Source of the DNA: VAZQ01 sp963841705
Lineage (GTDB): Bacteria > Pseudomonadota > Alphaproteobacteria > Rhizobiales > Xanthobacteraceae
Reading direction: 5' to 3'
DNA length: 64,000 nt
Assembly (NCBI GenBank): GCA_963841705.1
Contig: CAWJDY010000074.1
Location: forward strand, 68,554-132,553
Shown: positions 51,632 to 61,718 of the stretch, piece after piece
How positions within the stretch are numbered: position 1 is the first letter of the stretch
How the letters are laid out: every line of letters begins with the position of its first letter
Position numbers and translations under genes: made by a program
Notes under the pieces: generated by a model
The model's database searches: none
Seen by the model: only the letters and a program-made list of their open reading frames with translations
What the model was told of the DNA's origin: nothing

Positions 51632-53624
51632 TGAGCCGCGCCGTGATGGCGCCATGCTTGCGCTGATGCGCGCTTGCAATATCGGCGATGGCCTCGCCCT
51701 TGCGGAACATCGTCACCAGCTGTTTGTCCTCTTCCGCACTCCAGGCATGGCCGTGTCGCGCGGGAAGGCCGTCGTTCCTGTGCGCGGGCCGTTGTTTGGT
51801 TGCGTCTTGATCTGGCATGCGAGCGTTCAGTCGCTGGCGCTCTCGGCTCGACAGAAGCGGCAGACGCTCATCCGCTCCTTGCGCACGCGGGCCGGTCCAG
51901 ATGCAATGACGTCGCTCAGGCCCCGCAAGCTCGCGCAGAAACCGGGACGGGCCGGAAGCTTGGCCGAAGCGCAAGCTGGCATAGCTGAGGCCGACAATGC
52001 GCTTGGCTCGGGTGAGACCCACATAGGCGACCCGGCGCTCCTCCTCCAGATCCTCGTTGCTGGCATGGGGCAGCACGCCTTCCTCCATCCCGACCAGGAG
52101 CACGGCTTCCCATTCGAGCCCTTTGGCGGAATGGATGGTCGACAAAACAACGGCGTGCTCCGGCGGATCGCGCAGCGTAGCCGACTGCTCCAGGATTTTT
52201 GTTTCCAACTCGGCCAAGGAGTGGCAGGACGATGCAACGGCAATCACCGCATCGACAATGCTGGTCCACTCTGCCCGGGTGCGATCCGACGCCTGGCTGG
52301 GGACCGCCGACACGACTACGTCGCGTACGATCTGGCACGCAACGGCGAACGAGAGCTTCTTGCCGCGTCGCGCCTCATCGAGCCTGCGTCGTACGATCTC
52401 CGCGCGCCGACTGCTGCCCATGCGGCTCATCGCGTCCACGGATTCTCCTCCGCGCAGGAAATACAGCGACCCTACGACCAGCCTCGCTGCCACGCCCTGC
52501 CAGAGATCGCCGGCGCCGCGCACCTCATACGGGATCTCCAGCTGTTGCAGCGCCGGCTGGAGGGCAAGACCGACGGAGCCGATCCGGTAGAGAACGGCGA
52601 CTTGCTCCGGACGATAGTGCTCCAATAGCTGGGCTACCCCCTTCGCCACCTGCCGGGCCTCGATCTCGGGCGTTGCATAACCGCGAATGACGATCTCGCC
52701 CGGCTCCGTGGTGGTCGACTGATAGTCTTTGTCACGGCGCGCCCGGCTGTGAGCAATCAAACCCTTGGCGGCTGCGACAATGCTCCGAGCGGAGCGATAA
52801 TTGCGATCGAGGATGTGAACCTGCGCAGCGCGGTACTTCTGGGGGAAATCAAGGATGAAACGCACATCCGCCGCCCGAAATGCATATAGTGTCTGGTCAT
52901 CGTCCCCCACCACCCAGAGCGCAACGCCGGCGCGCACGAAGCGATCGAGCAGCTCGACCTGCCCGGGGTTTACGTCCTGATACTCGTCCACGAGCAAATG
53001 GTCGCAGGCGGCTGTGAGCGCCGCTCCATACCCGGGGTGGTTGTCGATGGCCTTGACCAGGAGAGGTACCATGTCGGCGAAGTCGATTGCGCCTGCACTC
53101 TGAAGTGCCTCCTCGTAAACGCGGAAAAAGGGTACCGCGTTGGTGAGAGCTTCGTCGTCCGGATCTATCGCGGCGGCGAAGCGCTTGGCATCCAGGAGCC
53201 TTTCCTTCGCGCCGGCGATAATATCCAAAATGTCCGTTTCCTCATTCCACCACATCTTGCGCGAGTTGAAGACGTGTCGCTGCTGCGGCGTATCCCAGAG
53301 CTGAAATTTTTCCGGCAGACCCGCGAGTTGCGGATTTCTTCTGAGCTGTCGAAATGCAAAGCCATGAAAAGTCGCGACCGTGAGATCGCTTGTGGATGCG
53401 AGATCGAGCGCTTGCCCGATGCGGGCCTTCATCTCGTCAGCGGCTTTCTTCGTGAACGTCAACGCGAGAATGCGCTCGCGATCCACTCCTTGCCGCATCA
53501 GGTGAACAAACCGGCCGGTGAGGGTTGTGGTCTTGCCGGACCCAGGTCCGGCGAGAACCAGCTGATGAGCGCCGATTGCGGTGGCTGCGGCCATTTGGGC
53601 CGGGTCGAGCGAATTGGCCGTCAT
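51588..53624 (-). CDS. UvrD/PcrA-type superfamily I DNA helicase with C-terminal Myb-like domain
   Basis: The 678-residue 3-to-5-prime helicase has the SF1A motifs in order: Q-motif LDPAQMAAATA, motif I LAGPGSGKTTTL, Ia ALTFTKKAADEM, II LLVDEYQDV, III VVGDDDQTLYAFR, IV DRNYRS, V STIHSAKGLEW and VI VAYVGLTRAK. At about residues 625-675, HAWSAEEDKQLVTMFRKGEA and then GAITARLIKLGLIEE form a Myb/SANT-like helical module not present in UvrD itself. It is shorter than UvrD (about 720). The start at 53624 (MTANSLDPAQ) is preferred over an upstream in-frame ATG. Confidence 0.9.
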   Translation of the reverse strand: MTANSLDPAQMAAATAIGAHQLVLAGPGSGKTTTLTGRFVHLMRQGVDRERILALTFTKKAADEMKARIGQALDLASTSDLTVATFHGFAFRQLRRNPQLAGLPEKFQLWDTPQQRHVFNSRKMWWNEETDILDIIAGAKERLLDAKRFAAAIDPDDEALTNAVPFFRVYEEALQSAGAIDFADMVPLLVKAIDNHPGYGAALTAACDHLLVDEYQDVNPGQVELLDRFVRAGVALWVVGDDDQTLYAFRAADVRFILDFPQKYRAAQVHILDRNYRSARSIVAAAKGLIAHSRARRDKDYQSTTTEPGEIVIRGYATPEIEARQVAKGVAQLLEHYRPEQVAVLYRIGSVGLALQPALQQLEIPYEVRGAGDLWQGVAARLVVGSLYFLRGGESVDAMSRMGSSRRAEIVRRRLDEARRGKKLSFAVACQIVRDVVVSAVPSQASDRTRAEWTSIVDAVIAVASSCHSLAELETKILEQSATLRDPPEHAVVLSTIHSAKGLEWEAVLLVGMEEGVLPHASNEDLEEERRVAYVGLTRAKRIVGLSYASLRFGQASGPSRFLRELAGPERRHCIWTGPRAQGADERLPLLSSRERQRLNARMPDQDATKQRPAHRNDGLPARHGHAWSAEEDKQLVTMFRKGEAIADIASAHQRKHGAITARLIKLGLIEETADARS

Positions 53625-53775
53625 CCCTGGGCCACAATCTCGGCGAGCCGGTGGCGATTGAGCGCAAGCCATTGCAGCGCAACGATGAGAGGCCCGCTAT
53701 GAACCGATCCTTGGGTCAAAGCCGCAAGGGCAGAGTTGACGGATGGCTTGTCCGCAGGGGCCGGCACTCGCGAGC

Positions 53776-55413
53776 TCACTGAGCCACTATTCCCTCCGGC
53801 GTCGTCTCCAAATTGAACGCCGCCGCGAACAATGCGCGCGTATACTCGCTCTTCGGGCCCTTGAACAGCTCTGCCGCAGGTCCTTCTTCCACAACTTTGC
53901 CGTGGCGCATCACCAGCAGCCGGCTCGACAGCGCCGCCACTACTCGCAGGTCGTGCGAGATGAACAAATAAGTAAGATTGCAGCGCCTTTGCAGCTCCCG
54001 CAGAAGGTCGACCATCTGCGCCTGGATCAGCATGTCGAGCGCGCTCGTCGGCTCATCGAGCACGATGAAAGTAGGCTCCAGCACGACCGCGCGGGCGAGC
54101 GCGATGCGCTGGCGCTGTCCGCCGGAGAATTCATGCGGGTAGCGGAACCGCGTTTCAGGGTCGAGGCCGACCTCGCCGAGCGCGCGCACTATCCGCCGCT
54201 CGCGTTCTTGCTTGCTCATTTTGGGATGATGGACCCATAGCCCCTCTTCGATGATGTCGGAGACCGACATGCGCGGCGACAGCGAGCCGTAGGGGTCCTG
54301 GAACACGATCTGCATGTGCCGGCGGAATGGACGCATGCTTTTGAAGCTCAGTCCGGCGATGTTGCTGCCAAGGAACACGATGGGTCCATCAGACGAGAGT
54401 AACCGCAGAATGGCGAGACCGAGCGTAGTCTTGCCGGAGCCGGACTTGCCGACGATGCCGAGCGTCTCGCCCTGGCGAAGCGCAATGCTCACCCCGTCCA
54501 CGGCCTTGATATGCCCGATGACCTTGCGCATGACCCCGCGCTTGACCGGAAACCAGACCTTGAGATCCTTGACCTCGAGGACGACCGGGGCATGGGGGCA
54601 CATCGGCGCGGGGTCGGGCCTCGGCTCCGCCCGCAGCAATGCCTGGGTATAGGTATGCTGCGGCGCTTTGAATATGCGTTCGGCGGGGCCATGCTCGACG
54701 ATCCTGCCTCCCTTCATCACGCAGACCACGTCGGCGAGCTTTCGCACGATGCCGAGATCGTGAGTTATGAACAGCATCGCCATTCCCAGTCGCGTCTGCA
54801 GCTCTTTGAGGAGCGCCAGGATCTGCGCCTGGACTGTGACGTCGAGCGCGGTTGTCGGCTCATCTGCGATCAGGAGGTCGGGCTCGTTGGCAAGCGCAAT
54901 CGCGATCATCACACGCTGACGCTGGCCTCCGGAGAGCTGGTGGGGATAGCTGTTCAGGCGGGTCCGCGGCTCCGGAATCCCGACCTGCTCAAGCAATTCG
55001 AGGATGCGCCTGCGAGCTGCCTCTCCAGTCAGTCCCTGATGCAGCAGCAGCGCCTCGCTGATCTGCTTCTCTACCGTGTGCAGCGGATTTAGCGAGGTCA
55101 TCGGTTCCTGGAAGATGACCGTAATATCGTTGCCCCTTACGCGGCGAATCTCGGCCTCGCTCAACCCGAGAAGCTCTTGGTTTTTGAACCGGATGGAGCC
55201 CGAAGGATGGTGCGCAGCCGGATAGGGCAGAAGCTTCAGCACCGAGAGCGCCGTTACCGACTTGCCCGATCCGGATTCGCCAACCAGGGCGACGGTCTCG
55301 CCCTTCCTGATCAAAAACGAGACGCGATCGACGGCGAGAGTTTCTCTTTGCCCGTGCCGGAACGCGACCGAAAGATCCTTGACCTCGAGCAGTCTCTCGT
55401 AGCTCGCCTCCAT
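53776..55413 (-). CDS. yejF: oligopeptide ABC importer, fused ATPase, YejF type
   Basis: The 545-residue protein joins two ATPase domains. The first has GESGSGKS, the signature YPHQLSGGQRQRVMIA and LLIADEPTTALDVT; the second has GKSGSGKT, YPHEFSGGQRQRIALA and FIVLDEPTSALDML. The join lies near residue 265 (PMCPHAPVVLEVKDLKVWF). YejF drives the YejABEF importer, which takes up peptides and microcin C. The start at 55413 (MEASYERLLE) lies 4 bases after yejE. It is the last gene of the operon. Confidence 0.93.
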   Translation of the reverse strand: MEASYERLLEVKDLSVAFRHGQRETLAVDRVSFLIRKGETVALVGESGSGKSVTALSVLKLLPYPAAHHPSGSIRFKNQELLGLSEAEIRRVRGNDITVIFQEPMTSLNPLHTVEKQISEALLLHQGLTGEAARRRILELLEQVGIPEPRTRLNSYPHQLSGGQRQRVMIAIALANEPDLLIADEPTTALDVTVQAQILALLKELQTRLGMAMLFITHDLGIVRKLADVVCVMKGGRIVEHGPAERIFKAPQHTYTQALLRAEPRPDPAPMCPHAPVVLEVKDLKVWFPVKRGVMRKVIGHIKAVDGVSIALRQGETLGIVGKSGSGKTTLGLAILRLLSSDGPIVFLGSNIAGLSFKSMRPFRRHMQIVFQDPYGSLSPRMSVSDIIEEGLWVHHPKMSKQERERRIVRALGEVGLDPETRFRYPHEFSGGQRQRIALARAVVLEPTFIVLDEPTSALDMLIQAQMVDLLRELQRRCNLTYLFISHDLRVVAALSSRLLVMRHGKVVEEGPAAELFKGPKSEYTRALFAAAFNLETTPEGIVAQ

Positions 55414-55417
55414 CAGC

Positions 55418-56599
55418 TCACCGCAACGTCTTTCTGGGATCGAAGGCGTCACGCACCGCCTCGCCGATGAAAATCAAGAGCGAAAGCATGGTCGCAACCG
55501 TCATGAACCCGGAGATTCCGAGCCACGGAGCCTGAACGTTGGCCTTGGCTTGCGAAAGCATCTCGCCGAGCGAGGGCGATCCCGGCGGCAAACCGAAACC
55601 GAGAAAGTCGAGCGAAGTCAGCGCGCTCACCGATGAGGACATGATGAACGGCAGAAAGGTCATGGTGGCCACCATGGCATTGGGCAGAAGGTGGCGAAAC
55701 ATGATGGTTCTATTCGACACGCCAAGCGCGCGTGCCGCCTGGATGTATTCGAAGTTCCGTCCGCGTAGAAATTCAGCACGGACCAGCCCCACGAGCGATA
55801 CCCAGGAGAACAGCAGCAGGATCCCGAGCAGCACGAAGAACCCGGGCACCAGCACCGATGAGATGATCAACAGCAGATAAAGGGCGGGCACCGCGGTCCA
55901 AATCTCGATGAACCGCTGGAACAGTAGATCGGTCCAACCGCCGAAATACCCCTGCACGGCTCCGGCTGCCACTCCGATGACGGAGGAAACGAGAGTAAGC
56001 GCCAGCCCGAACAGCACCGAGATGCGGAAGCCGTAAATGAGACGTGCCAGGACATCACGCCCCTGATCATCGGTGCCCAACCAGTTGTATTCCAGGTCGC
56101 GACAGCTGCTGAGACCCTTGCGTTCAACCACGGCCTTGCACTCCTTTTCCGTCAACAGCCAGGTCGGCTTCGAGGGTGCCGGAGTGGGAAGATCGAGATT
56201 TTGCGTGTTGTAGGAATAACGGACCGGCGGCCACAGCATGTAGCCGCCCTTTTCCGCAATCAGCTTCTGCAGGTAGGGGTCGCGATAATCCGCCGCGGTC
56301 TCGAACTCGCCGCCATACGCCGTTTCCGGGTAGGTGACGAAGACGGGAAAATAGGATTTGCCGTCGTAACTCACGTAGAACGGCTTGTCGTTGGCGATGA
56401 ATTCCGCGAACAGCGAAACCACGAACAGCACCAGAAAGACCCAGAACGCGACGTATCCCCGCCGGTTCGCCTTGAAGCTCTCCCAACGGCGCCTGTTGAG
56501 AGGCGAGAGCGAAATCCGATGTCCTTCCGGAAGCACGGCCAGTCCCATGGGGGACAGCGCCGTCGTCTCGGGCACCTCGATGCTGGTTCGCTCGTCCAC
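55418..56599 (-). CDS. yejE: oligopeptide ABC importer, permease YejE type
   Basis: The 393-residue permease has a helix at about residues 48-70 (YVAFWVFLVLFVVSLFAEFI), a long periplasmic loop typical of YejE (about 70-160, with KSYFPVFVTYPETAYGGEFE), and five more helices. The block YNWLGTDDQGRDVLARLIYG and the EAA loop QAARALGVSNRTIMFRHLLP are intact. The start is assigned to GTG 56599, with GGGAGG 6 bases upstream, overlapping the end region of yejB. An ATG seven codons upstream would lie inside yejB. Confidence 0.9.
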   Translation of the reverse strand: MDERTSIEVPETTALSPMGLAVLPEGHRISLSPLNRRRWESFKANRRGYVAFWVFLVLFVVSLFAEFIANDKPFYVSYDGKSYFPVFVTYPETAYGGEFETAADYRDPYLQKLIAEKGGYMLWPPVRYSYNTQNLDLPTPAPSKPTWLLTEKECKAVVERKGLSSCRDLEYNWLGTDDQGRDVLARLIYGFRISVLFGLALTLVSSVIGVAAGAVQGYFGGWTDLLFQRFIEIWTAVPALYLLLIISSVLVPGFFVLLGILLLFSWVSLVGLVRAEFLRGRNFEYIQAARALGVSNRTIMFRHLLPNAMVATMTFLPFIMSSSVSALTSLDFLGFGLPPGSPSLGEMLSQAKANVQAPWLGISGFMTVATMLSLLIFIGEAVRDAFDPRKTLR

Positions 56600-56600
56600 C

Positions 56601-57716
56601 TCAGACCTCCCGCGTCTCAAAGTCGATGCGCGGATCCACCCAGGTATAGGTGAGGTCGGACAACAGGTTCACTATCAGTCCAAGCAGGGCCATTATGTAG
56701 AGCGTTGCAAATACTACCGCATAATCGCGATTGAGAACGCTCTCGAAACCGAGCAGGCCGATTCCGTCAAGCGAGAAGATCGTCTCGATCAGAAGCGAGC
56801 CCGAGAAGAAGGCGTGCACGAATGCGCCGGGGAACCCGGCAATCACGATCAACATGGCATTGCGGAAGACATGCCCATACAGCACCTGGCGCTGCGTGCA
56901 CCCTTTCGCCCGGGCAGTAAGCACATACTGCTTGCGTATCTCGTCCAGGAACGAGTTCTTGGTGAGCAGCGTCATGGTCGCAAACGCGCCGAGCCCCATG
57001 GAGAAAATCGGCAGCACGAGATGCCAGAAATAATCGGCGATCTTGCCCGGAATGGACAATTGCGCCCAATAATCGGACGTAAGCCCGCGCAGAGGGAAGA
57101 TATTGAAGAACGAGCCCCCCGCGAACAGGATGATCAGCAGGATCGCCACCAGAAAACCCGGGATTGCATAACCCACGATGATGGCACCGGATGTCCACAC
57201 ATCGAACTGCGAGCCGTCTTGCACAGCCTTGCGGATACCGAGGGGAATCGAGATCAGATAGGTCAGCAAGGTGAGCCAGATGCCCAACGATATGGAAACC
57301 GGCAGCTTCTCCTTGATGAGCTGAAGAACAGTCGTATCGCGAAAGTAGCTCTTGCCGAAATCGAATTTGCTGTAGTTCCACAGCATCAGCAAGAAGCGCT
57401 CGTAGGCCGGCTTATCGAAGCCAAACTGCTTCTCCAGGCTCTTGATGAATTCAGGATCGAGGCCCTGAGCGCCACGGTACTTCGAGTTTACCGAGTTGAT
57501 GCCGGAAGGTCCTTGCAGTTGGCCGCGCGAGCCCAGATCGCCCCCCGGCGATCCGGATACTCGCGACGTTGCCCCGGTGTCGGAGCCGGAAAGCTGGGCG
57601 ATTATCCGCTCCACCGGACCACCGGGCGCAAACTGTACCACGCTGAAAGAAACCAGCATGATGCCGAACAGCGTCGGGATCATGAACAGCAGGCGACGGA
57701 TGAGGTAAGCGGTCAT
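56601..57716 (-). CDS. yejB: oligopeptide ABC importer, permease YejB type
   Basis: The 371-residue permease begins MTAYLIRRLLFMIPTLFGIM and has the long YejB insertion after the first helix (about 35-110, Gly/Ser-rich and then LDPEFIKSLEKQFGFDKPAY). The EAA loop is TARAKGCTQRQVLYGHVFRN and the end LSDLTYTWVDPRIDFETREV is typical. It forms the channel with YejE. The gene starts 10 bases after the upstream binding-protein gene. Confidence 0.93.
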   Translation of the reverse strand: MTAYLIRRLLFMIPTLFGIMLVSFSVVQFAPGGPVERIIAQLSGSDTGATSRVSGSPGGDLGSRGQLQGPSGINSVNSKYRGAQGLDPEFIKSLEKQFGFDKPAYERFLLMLWNYSKFDFGKSYFRDTTVLQLIKEKLPVSISLGIWLTLLTYLISIPLGIRKAVQDGSQFDVWTSGAIIVGYAIPGFLVAILLIILFAGGSFFNIFPLRGLTSDYWAQLSIPGKIADYFWHLVLPIFSMGLGAFATMTLLTKNSFLDEIRKQYVLTARAKGCTQRQVLYGHVFRNAMLIVIAGFPGAFVHAFFSGSLLIETIFSLDGIGLLGFESVLNRDYAVVFATLYIMALLGLIVNLLSDLTYTWVDPRIDFETREV

Positions 57717-57726
57717 GCCTGGGGCG

Positions 57727-59595
57727 CTATCCTCCCTCCGCTAGCTTCGCTGCTTTTGCCTGATCATACCACCAGGTTTCCGGTATGCCGCGCCCGAACC
57801 GCGGCTTCGTGGCCGGCCGGCCGAACACGTCCCAAAATGCGAGCCAGTGCGAGGGCTTATACCAGTGCGGGATCCAATAGCGGCCGCTTCGGATCACTCT
57901 ATCGAGCGCCTTGCAGGCCGTCACCAGACCGGAACGGGTGTCAGCAGCGATGATTTTCTCGATCAGCTCGTCGATGACCGGATCGGTCATGCCGGCAAGG
58001 TTCTGCGATCCCTTTATCGCGGCAGCCCGAGAGGAAAAATAGCTGCGCAGCGAATCACCGGGGGTGGTGGAAAAGCCGAACCGCTCTATGGTGAGATCGA
58101 AATCGAAATCGTCGACGCGTTTGCGATACTGCACTGGATCGACAATGCGCAGGTTAGCCTCGATGCCAAGCGTTCCGAGATTTTTAATGAGAGATGCGTG
58201 ATGCGGCTGGAACGACGGCTCGTCGATCAGGAACTCCGCCTTGATCTCCTCGCCCGTGGGCGAAACGCGTTTGCCCGCCTTGATGGGGTATCCAGCTTCC
58301 TGCAACAGCGCGCTCGCCTTGCGCAGGAGAGCGCGGTCCTGGCCTGATCCGTCCGATACCGGCGGAACGAACGGCTCCCCGAACACCTCGTCGGCGACTT
58401 GACCGCGAAAAAACTCGAGCAGCGCAGCTTCATCCCCCGCCGGCTTGCCGACCGCCATCATGTCGGAGTTCTGAAACACGGAGTGGGTGCGCTCATAGGA
58501 CCCGTACATGATCGTCTTGTTGGTCCATTCGAAGTCAAAGGCGTAAATGAAGGCCTCGCGCAGCCGCCTGTCCTTGAGCTTCTCGCGCCGCGTATTGAAA
58601 AACCACCCCTGGGCGCCCGACGGCGTGTCATCGGGAATGACATCCCGCTTGACCCGCCCGTCGCGAATTGCCGGAAAGTCGTACCGAGTGGCCCAGGTCC
58701 GCGAGGTGAATTCCTCGCGAAAGAGATAACTCTTGGCGGTAAAGCCCTCGAAAGCCACGTCGCGATCCCGGTAATACTCGTAGCGGACCACGTCGAAATT
58801 GCTTTGCCCGCGCGAAACCGGCAGATCCGCGCCCCACCAATCCTTGACCCGCTCGTATTCGATATAGCGGCCAGCCTCAAAACGTCCGACCTTGTAAGGC
58901 CCGCCGCCCAGTGGCGCATCGAGGGTGCTTTCGTCGAAGGGATGAGCGGCGTAATAAGCCGCCGAAAAAATCGGAAGACCGGCAACGAACAGCGGGACAT
59001 CACGCGCGCGGTTTTTTGCAAATCGCACGACGACGGTTGCATCGTCCAGGGCATCCGCTCCGGCAAAATCGCGCAAGAGCTGCTGGGCGATGGGATGGCC
59101 CTTTTCCTTGAGCGTCGCCAGCGAGAAGACGACATCACGAGCCGTCATCAGGCTGCCGTCATGGAACGTGATCCCGGGCCGCAACGAGAAGCGATAGGTG
59201 AGCCCGTCCGAAGATATCCGCACGCTGCGCCCGGCAAGGCCATAGAGCGCATCCGGCTCGTCCTGGGCTCTGCTCATCAGGGTCGCAAAGGTCAGCTCGA
59301 TCCCTTGCGCGCCGTCGCCCTTGAGAATGAAGCTGTTGAGGGAGTTGAAGGTGAGAAAGTTCTGGTTGAACGCGCGTGTGGACCCGACATGCGAGAAGAT
59401 GCCGCCTTTGGGCGCGTTCGGCTCCACATAATCGAAATGCTGGAAGTCTGCGGGATACTTGAGCTCGCCGAAAGCGGATATTCCATGACGCTCGCTGCCC
59501 TCCTCGGCATTTGCACCGGGGGAAAGCGCCGCGATGATCCCGCCAACGCCGAGGACGAGCGTCGAGCGTCGGGTAAGTTCACGCGGCTCCGTCAC
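57727..59595 (-). CDS. yejA: oligopeptide-binding protein, YejA type (second of two)
   Basis: The 622-residue periplasmic binding protein (SBP_bac_5, YejA group) is assigned to GTG 59595, which overlaps the stop of the first yejA gene by one base. The leader MTEPRELTRRSTLVLGVGGI has a Tat-like RRST. The family block FGELKYPADFQHFDYVEPNA is present, as are TYRFSLRPGITFHDGSLMTA and GWFFNTRREKLKDRRLREAF. It is a diverged paralogue of the gene just upstream. The pair would share YejBEF. Confidence 0.9.
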   Translation of the reverse strand: MTEPRELTRRSTLVLGVGGIIAALSPGANAEEGSERHGISAFGELKYPADFQHFDYVEPNAPKGGIFSHVGSTRAFNQNFLTFNSLNSFILKGDGAQGIELTFATLMSRAQDEPDALYGLAGRSVRISSDGLTYRFSLRPGITFHDGSLMTARDVVFSLATLKEKGHPIAQQLLRDFAGADALDDATVVVRFAKNRARDVPLFVAGLPIFSAAYYAAHPFDESTLDAPLGGGPYKVGRFEAGRYIEYERVKDWWGADLPVSRGQSNFDVVRYEYYRDRDVAFEGFTAKSYLFREEFTSRTWATRYDFPAIRDGRVKRDVIPDDTPSGAQGWFFNTRREKLKDRRLREAFIYAFDFEWTNKTIMYGSYERTHSVFQNSDMMAVGKPAGDEAALLEFFRGQVADEVFGEPFVPPVSDGSGQDRALLRKASALLQEAGYPIKAGKRVSPTGEEIKAEFLIDEPSFQPHHASLIKNLGTLGIEANLRIVDPVQYRKRVDDFDFDLTIERFGFSTTPGDSLRSYFSSRAAAIKGSQNLAGMTDPVIDELIEKIIAADTRSGLVTACKALDRVIRSGRYWIPHWYKPSHWLAFWDVFGRPATKPRFGRGIPETWWYDQAKAAKLAEGG

Positions 59596-61493
59596 TATCT
59601 CGTTCCAATTCTCGCGGCTTTTTCGGCATCCCACCACCACACTGTCGGAAAACCCGGTTCGGCATATTTTGGAAGCGTGCCGGGATGGCCAAAGCGATCC
59701 CACCGCGCGGTGCGGGTCTGATCAATGGTGAATTGCGGCACCACATAGTGATTCCACAGGAGCACGCGATCGAGCGCCCTTGTCGCGGCTACAAGCCCTG
59801 CTCGATCCCTGGCGAATATCACCCGATCGATCAGCGCGTCGACCGCCGGATTTTTGATCCCAACATAATTGCGTGACCCTGGTGTGTCGGCCGCCTGCGA
59901 GCCCCAGTAGTCCCGCTGCTCATTCCCGGGAGACAACGACTCGGGCCATACCGCGACAATCACGTCAAAGTCCCAGTTGCGCAGGCAATTCTCGTATTGT
60001 GGAGTATCGATGGTGCGGACATTGACCGTAATACCCAGACGCTCCAATGACGGCTTATAGAACAGGATGATCCGCTCTACGCTCGGATCTTCGCTCAGTA
60101 TCTCGATGCTCAACGGCTCGCCGGTGCGAGCATCCACCAGTCTCTGGTTGCGAACCTCGTACCCGGTCTCCTTCAGCAATCGCACGGCTTCCCGCAAATT
60201 ACTCCGCACATTCTCGCGATTGCCGGCGGTGGGGTTTGCGAATGGTTTCGTGAACACCTCGGGCGGTACTTTGTCTCGGAGCTTCTCCAGGATCTCGAGC
60301 TCCTGGCCCTCGGGCAGCCCGGAGCACGCCAGCTCCGTGCCTTCGAAGTAGCTCGTGATCCGTTTGTACTGGCCGAAGAATATCTGCTTGTTCATCTCCT
60401 CGAAGTCGTAGGCATAGTTGAACGCGAGCCGCAGGCGCGGATCCTTGAACTTCTCGCGGCGGGTGTTGAAGGCGAAGGCCTGCATGATTCCCCGGCTGCG
60501 CAGCGGGAACTCCTGCAGCAACACGTGCTTGTCTCGCACCGCTGGAAAATCGTAGGCCGTAGCCCAGTTCTTCGCGACGTTCTCGGTACGCCAATCGACC
60601 TGGTCGGCCTTGAACGCCTCGATTGCGATGGTGCCGTCGCGAAAGTATTCGAAGCGCAGCTCGTCGAAATTGTCCCGCCCAACGCTGACGTTGAGATCCT
60701 TGCCCCAATAATCCTTCACTCGCTCATAGACTACGGTGCGTCCGGCCACAAAATCCTTTATGCGATAGGCACCGTTGCCGAGCGGCGGCTCGAGCGTGGT
60801 TGCGCCGACATCGCGCTTCTTGCCCGAATGGTCCGTTCCCTCCCACCAGTGCTTGGCCAGCACATTGAGCTGCCCCAGGATCAGCGGCATTTCCCGGTTG
60901 CCCGGACCATCGAGGATGAAGGTGACCTCGCGCTCGCCGGTCTGCTCCGTTTTGGCAACGTGGCGGTAGTAGGCGGCATGCCCTGGGCTGTGCTTCTTGA
61001 ACGCCTCCATCGAGAAGATCACATCATCGACGGTGACCGGCTGCCCGTCGTGATGGCGCGCTTGCGCGCGCAAGCGAAAGCTTGCCGTCGCAAAATCCGG
61101 CGGATAGCTCACCGCCTCGGCAATCAGCCCATAGTCGGTTGACACCTCGTCCAGCGCTGAGACGAGGAGAGTGTCGGAGAGCACTCCGGCCCCTGCCGCC
61201 AGCGATCCCTTCAGCCCGGCCACGACCTCGTTGAAATTGTCGAAGGTGCCCAACGCGATCATGCGCACGCTGCCGCCCTTGGGAGCATCCGGATTGACAT
61301 AGTCAAAGTGCTTGAAGCCCGCCGGATATTTCAGCTCGCCGAATAAGGAAACCCCGTGCCGCCACTCACGTTCTGCCTCCGCCGCTTGCGCCCTGGCAGG
61401 GCTTGCCAGCAGCGGCACTCCAAATCGGCCAATAACGGGCAAGCCAGCCGCAAGCGCGCCGGAACGAACGAGAAAGCGTCGGGTCAGATGCAA
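59595..61493 (-). CDS. yejA: oligopeptide-binding protein, YejA type (first of two)
   Basis: The 632-residue binding protein has a Tat-type leader (MHLTRRFLVRSGALAAGLPV, cleavage near ARAQA). Family blocks FGELKYPAGFKHFDYVNPDA and AFAFNTRREKFKDPRLRLAF parallel those in the second copy. It is the first gene of the operon, with the promoter expected in the 225 bases to 61718. The ligand is expected to be an oligopeptide. The two copies differ clearly in the middle, so their ligand ranges may differ. Confidence 0.92.
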   Translation of the reverse strand: MHLTRRFLVRSGALAAGLPVIGRFGVPLLASPARAQAAEAEREWRHGVSLFGELKYPAGFKHFDYVNPDAPKGGSVRMIALGTFDNFNEVVAGLKGSLAAGAGVLSDTLLVSALDEVSTDYGLIAEAVSYPPDFATASFRLRAQARHHDGQPVTVDDVIFSMEAFKKHSPGHAAYYRHVAKTEQTGEREVTFILDGPGNREMPLILGQLNVLAKHWWEGTDHSGKKRDVGATTLEPPLGNGAYRIKDFVAGRTVVYERVKDYWGKDLNVSVGRDNFDELRFEYFRDGTIAIEAFKADQVDWRTENVAKNWATAYDFPAVRDKHVLLQEFPLRSRGIMQAFAFNTRREKFKDPRLRLAFNYAYDFEEMNKQIFFGQYKRITSYFEGTELACSGLPEGQELEILEKLRDKVPPEVFTKPFANPTAGNRENVRSNLREAVRLLKETGYEVRNQRLVDARTGEPLSIEILSEDPSVERIILFYKPSLERLGITVNVRTIDTPQYENCLRNWDFDVIVAVWPESLSPGNEQRDYWGSQAADTPGSRNYVGIKNPAVDALIDRVIFARDRAGLVAATRALDRVLLWNHYVVPQFTIDQTRTARWDRFGHPGTLPKYAEPGFPTVWWWDAEKAARIGTR

Positions 61494-61718
61494 GTACGGC
61501 CTCCAGCGGTCACGGGTCCTGGGTTAGAGTGTAGCCCAATGTAGGATTGCTGCGCATTGCGCGGCACGGCTCTGCGACAAAACAAATCATCAATTTTGAG
61601 ACAGCGACCAGGAGACTTCGGGTTGTCTAGCCTGCTCGCAAACGTAATGACCGCCGCACCATGGGCATACGAGGCTTTGGCCAAGCCAAAGCGGCGCCAA
61701 CCGAGCGAGAACGATGGT

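Noticed and set aside
56385..57953. 522-codon open frame on the plus strand
   Set aside because: It is antisense to yejE, yejB and yejA, with a charged, low-information composition and no domain.
58399..59721. 440-codon open frame on the plus strand
   Set aside because: It is antisense to yejA, with no motif and no ribosome site of note.
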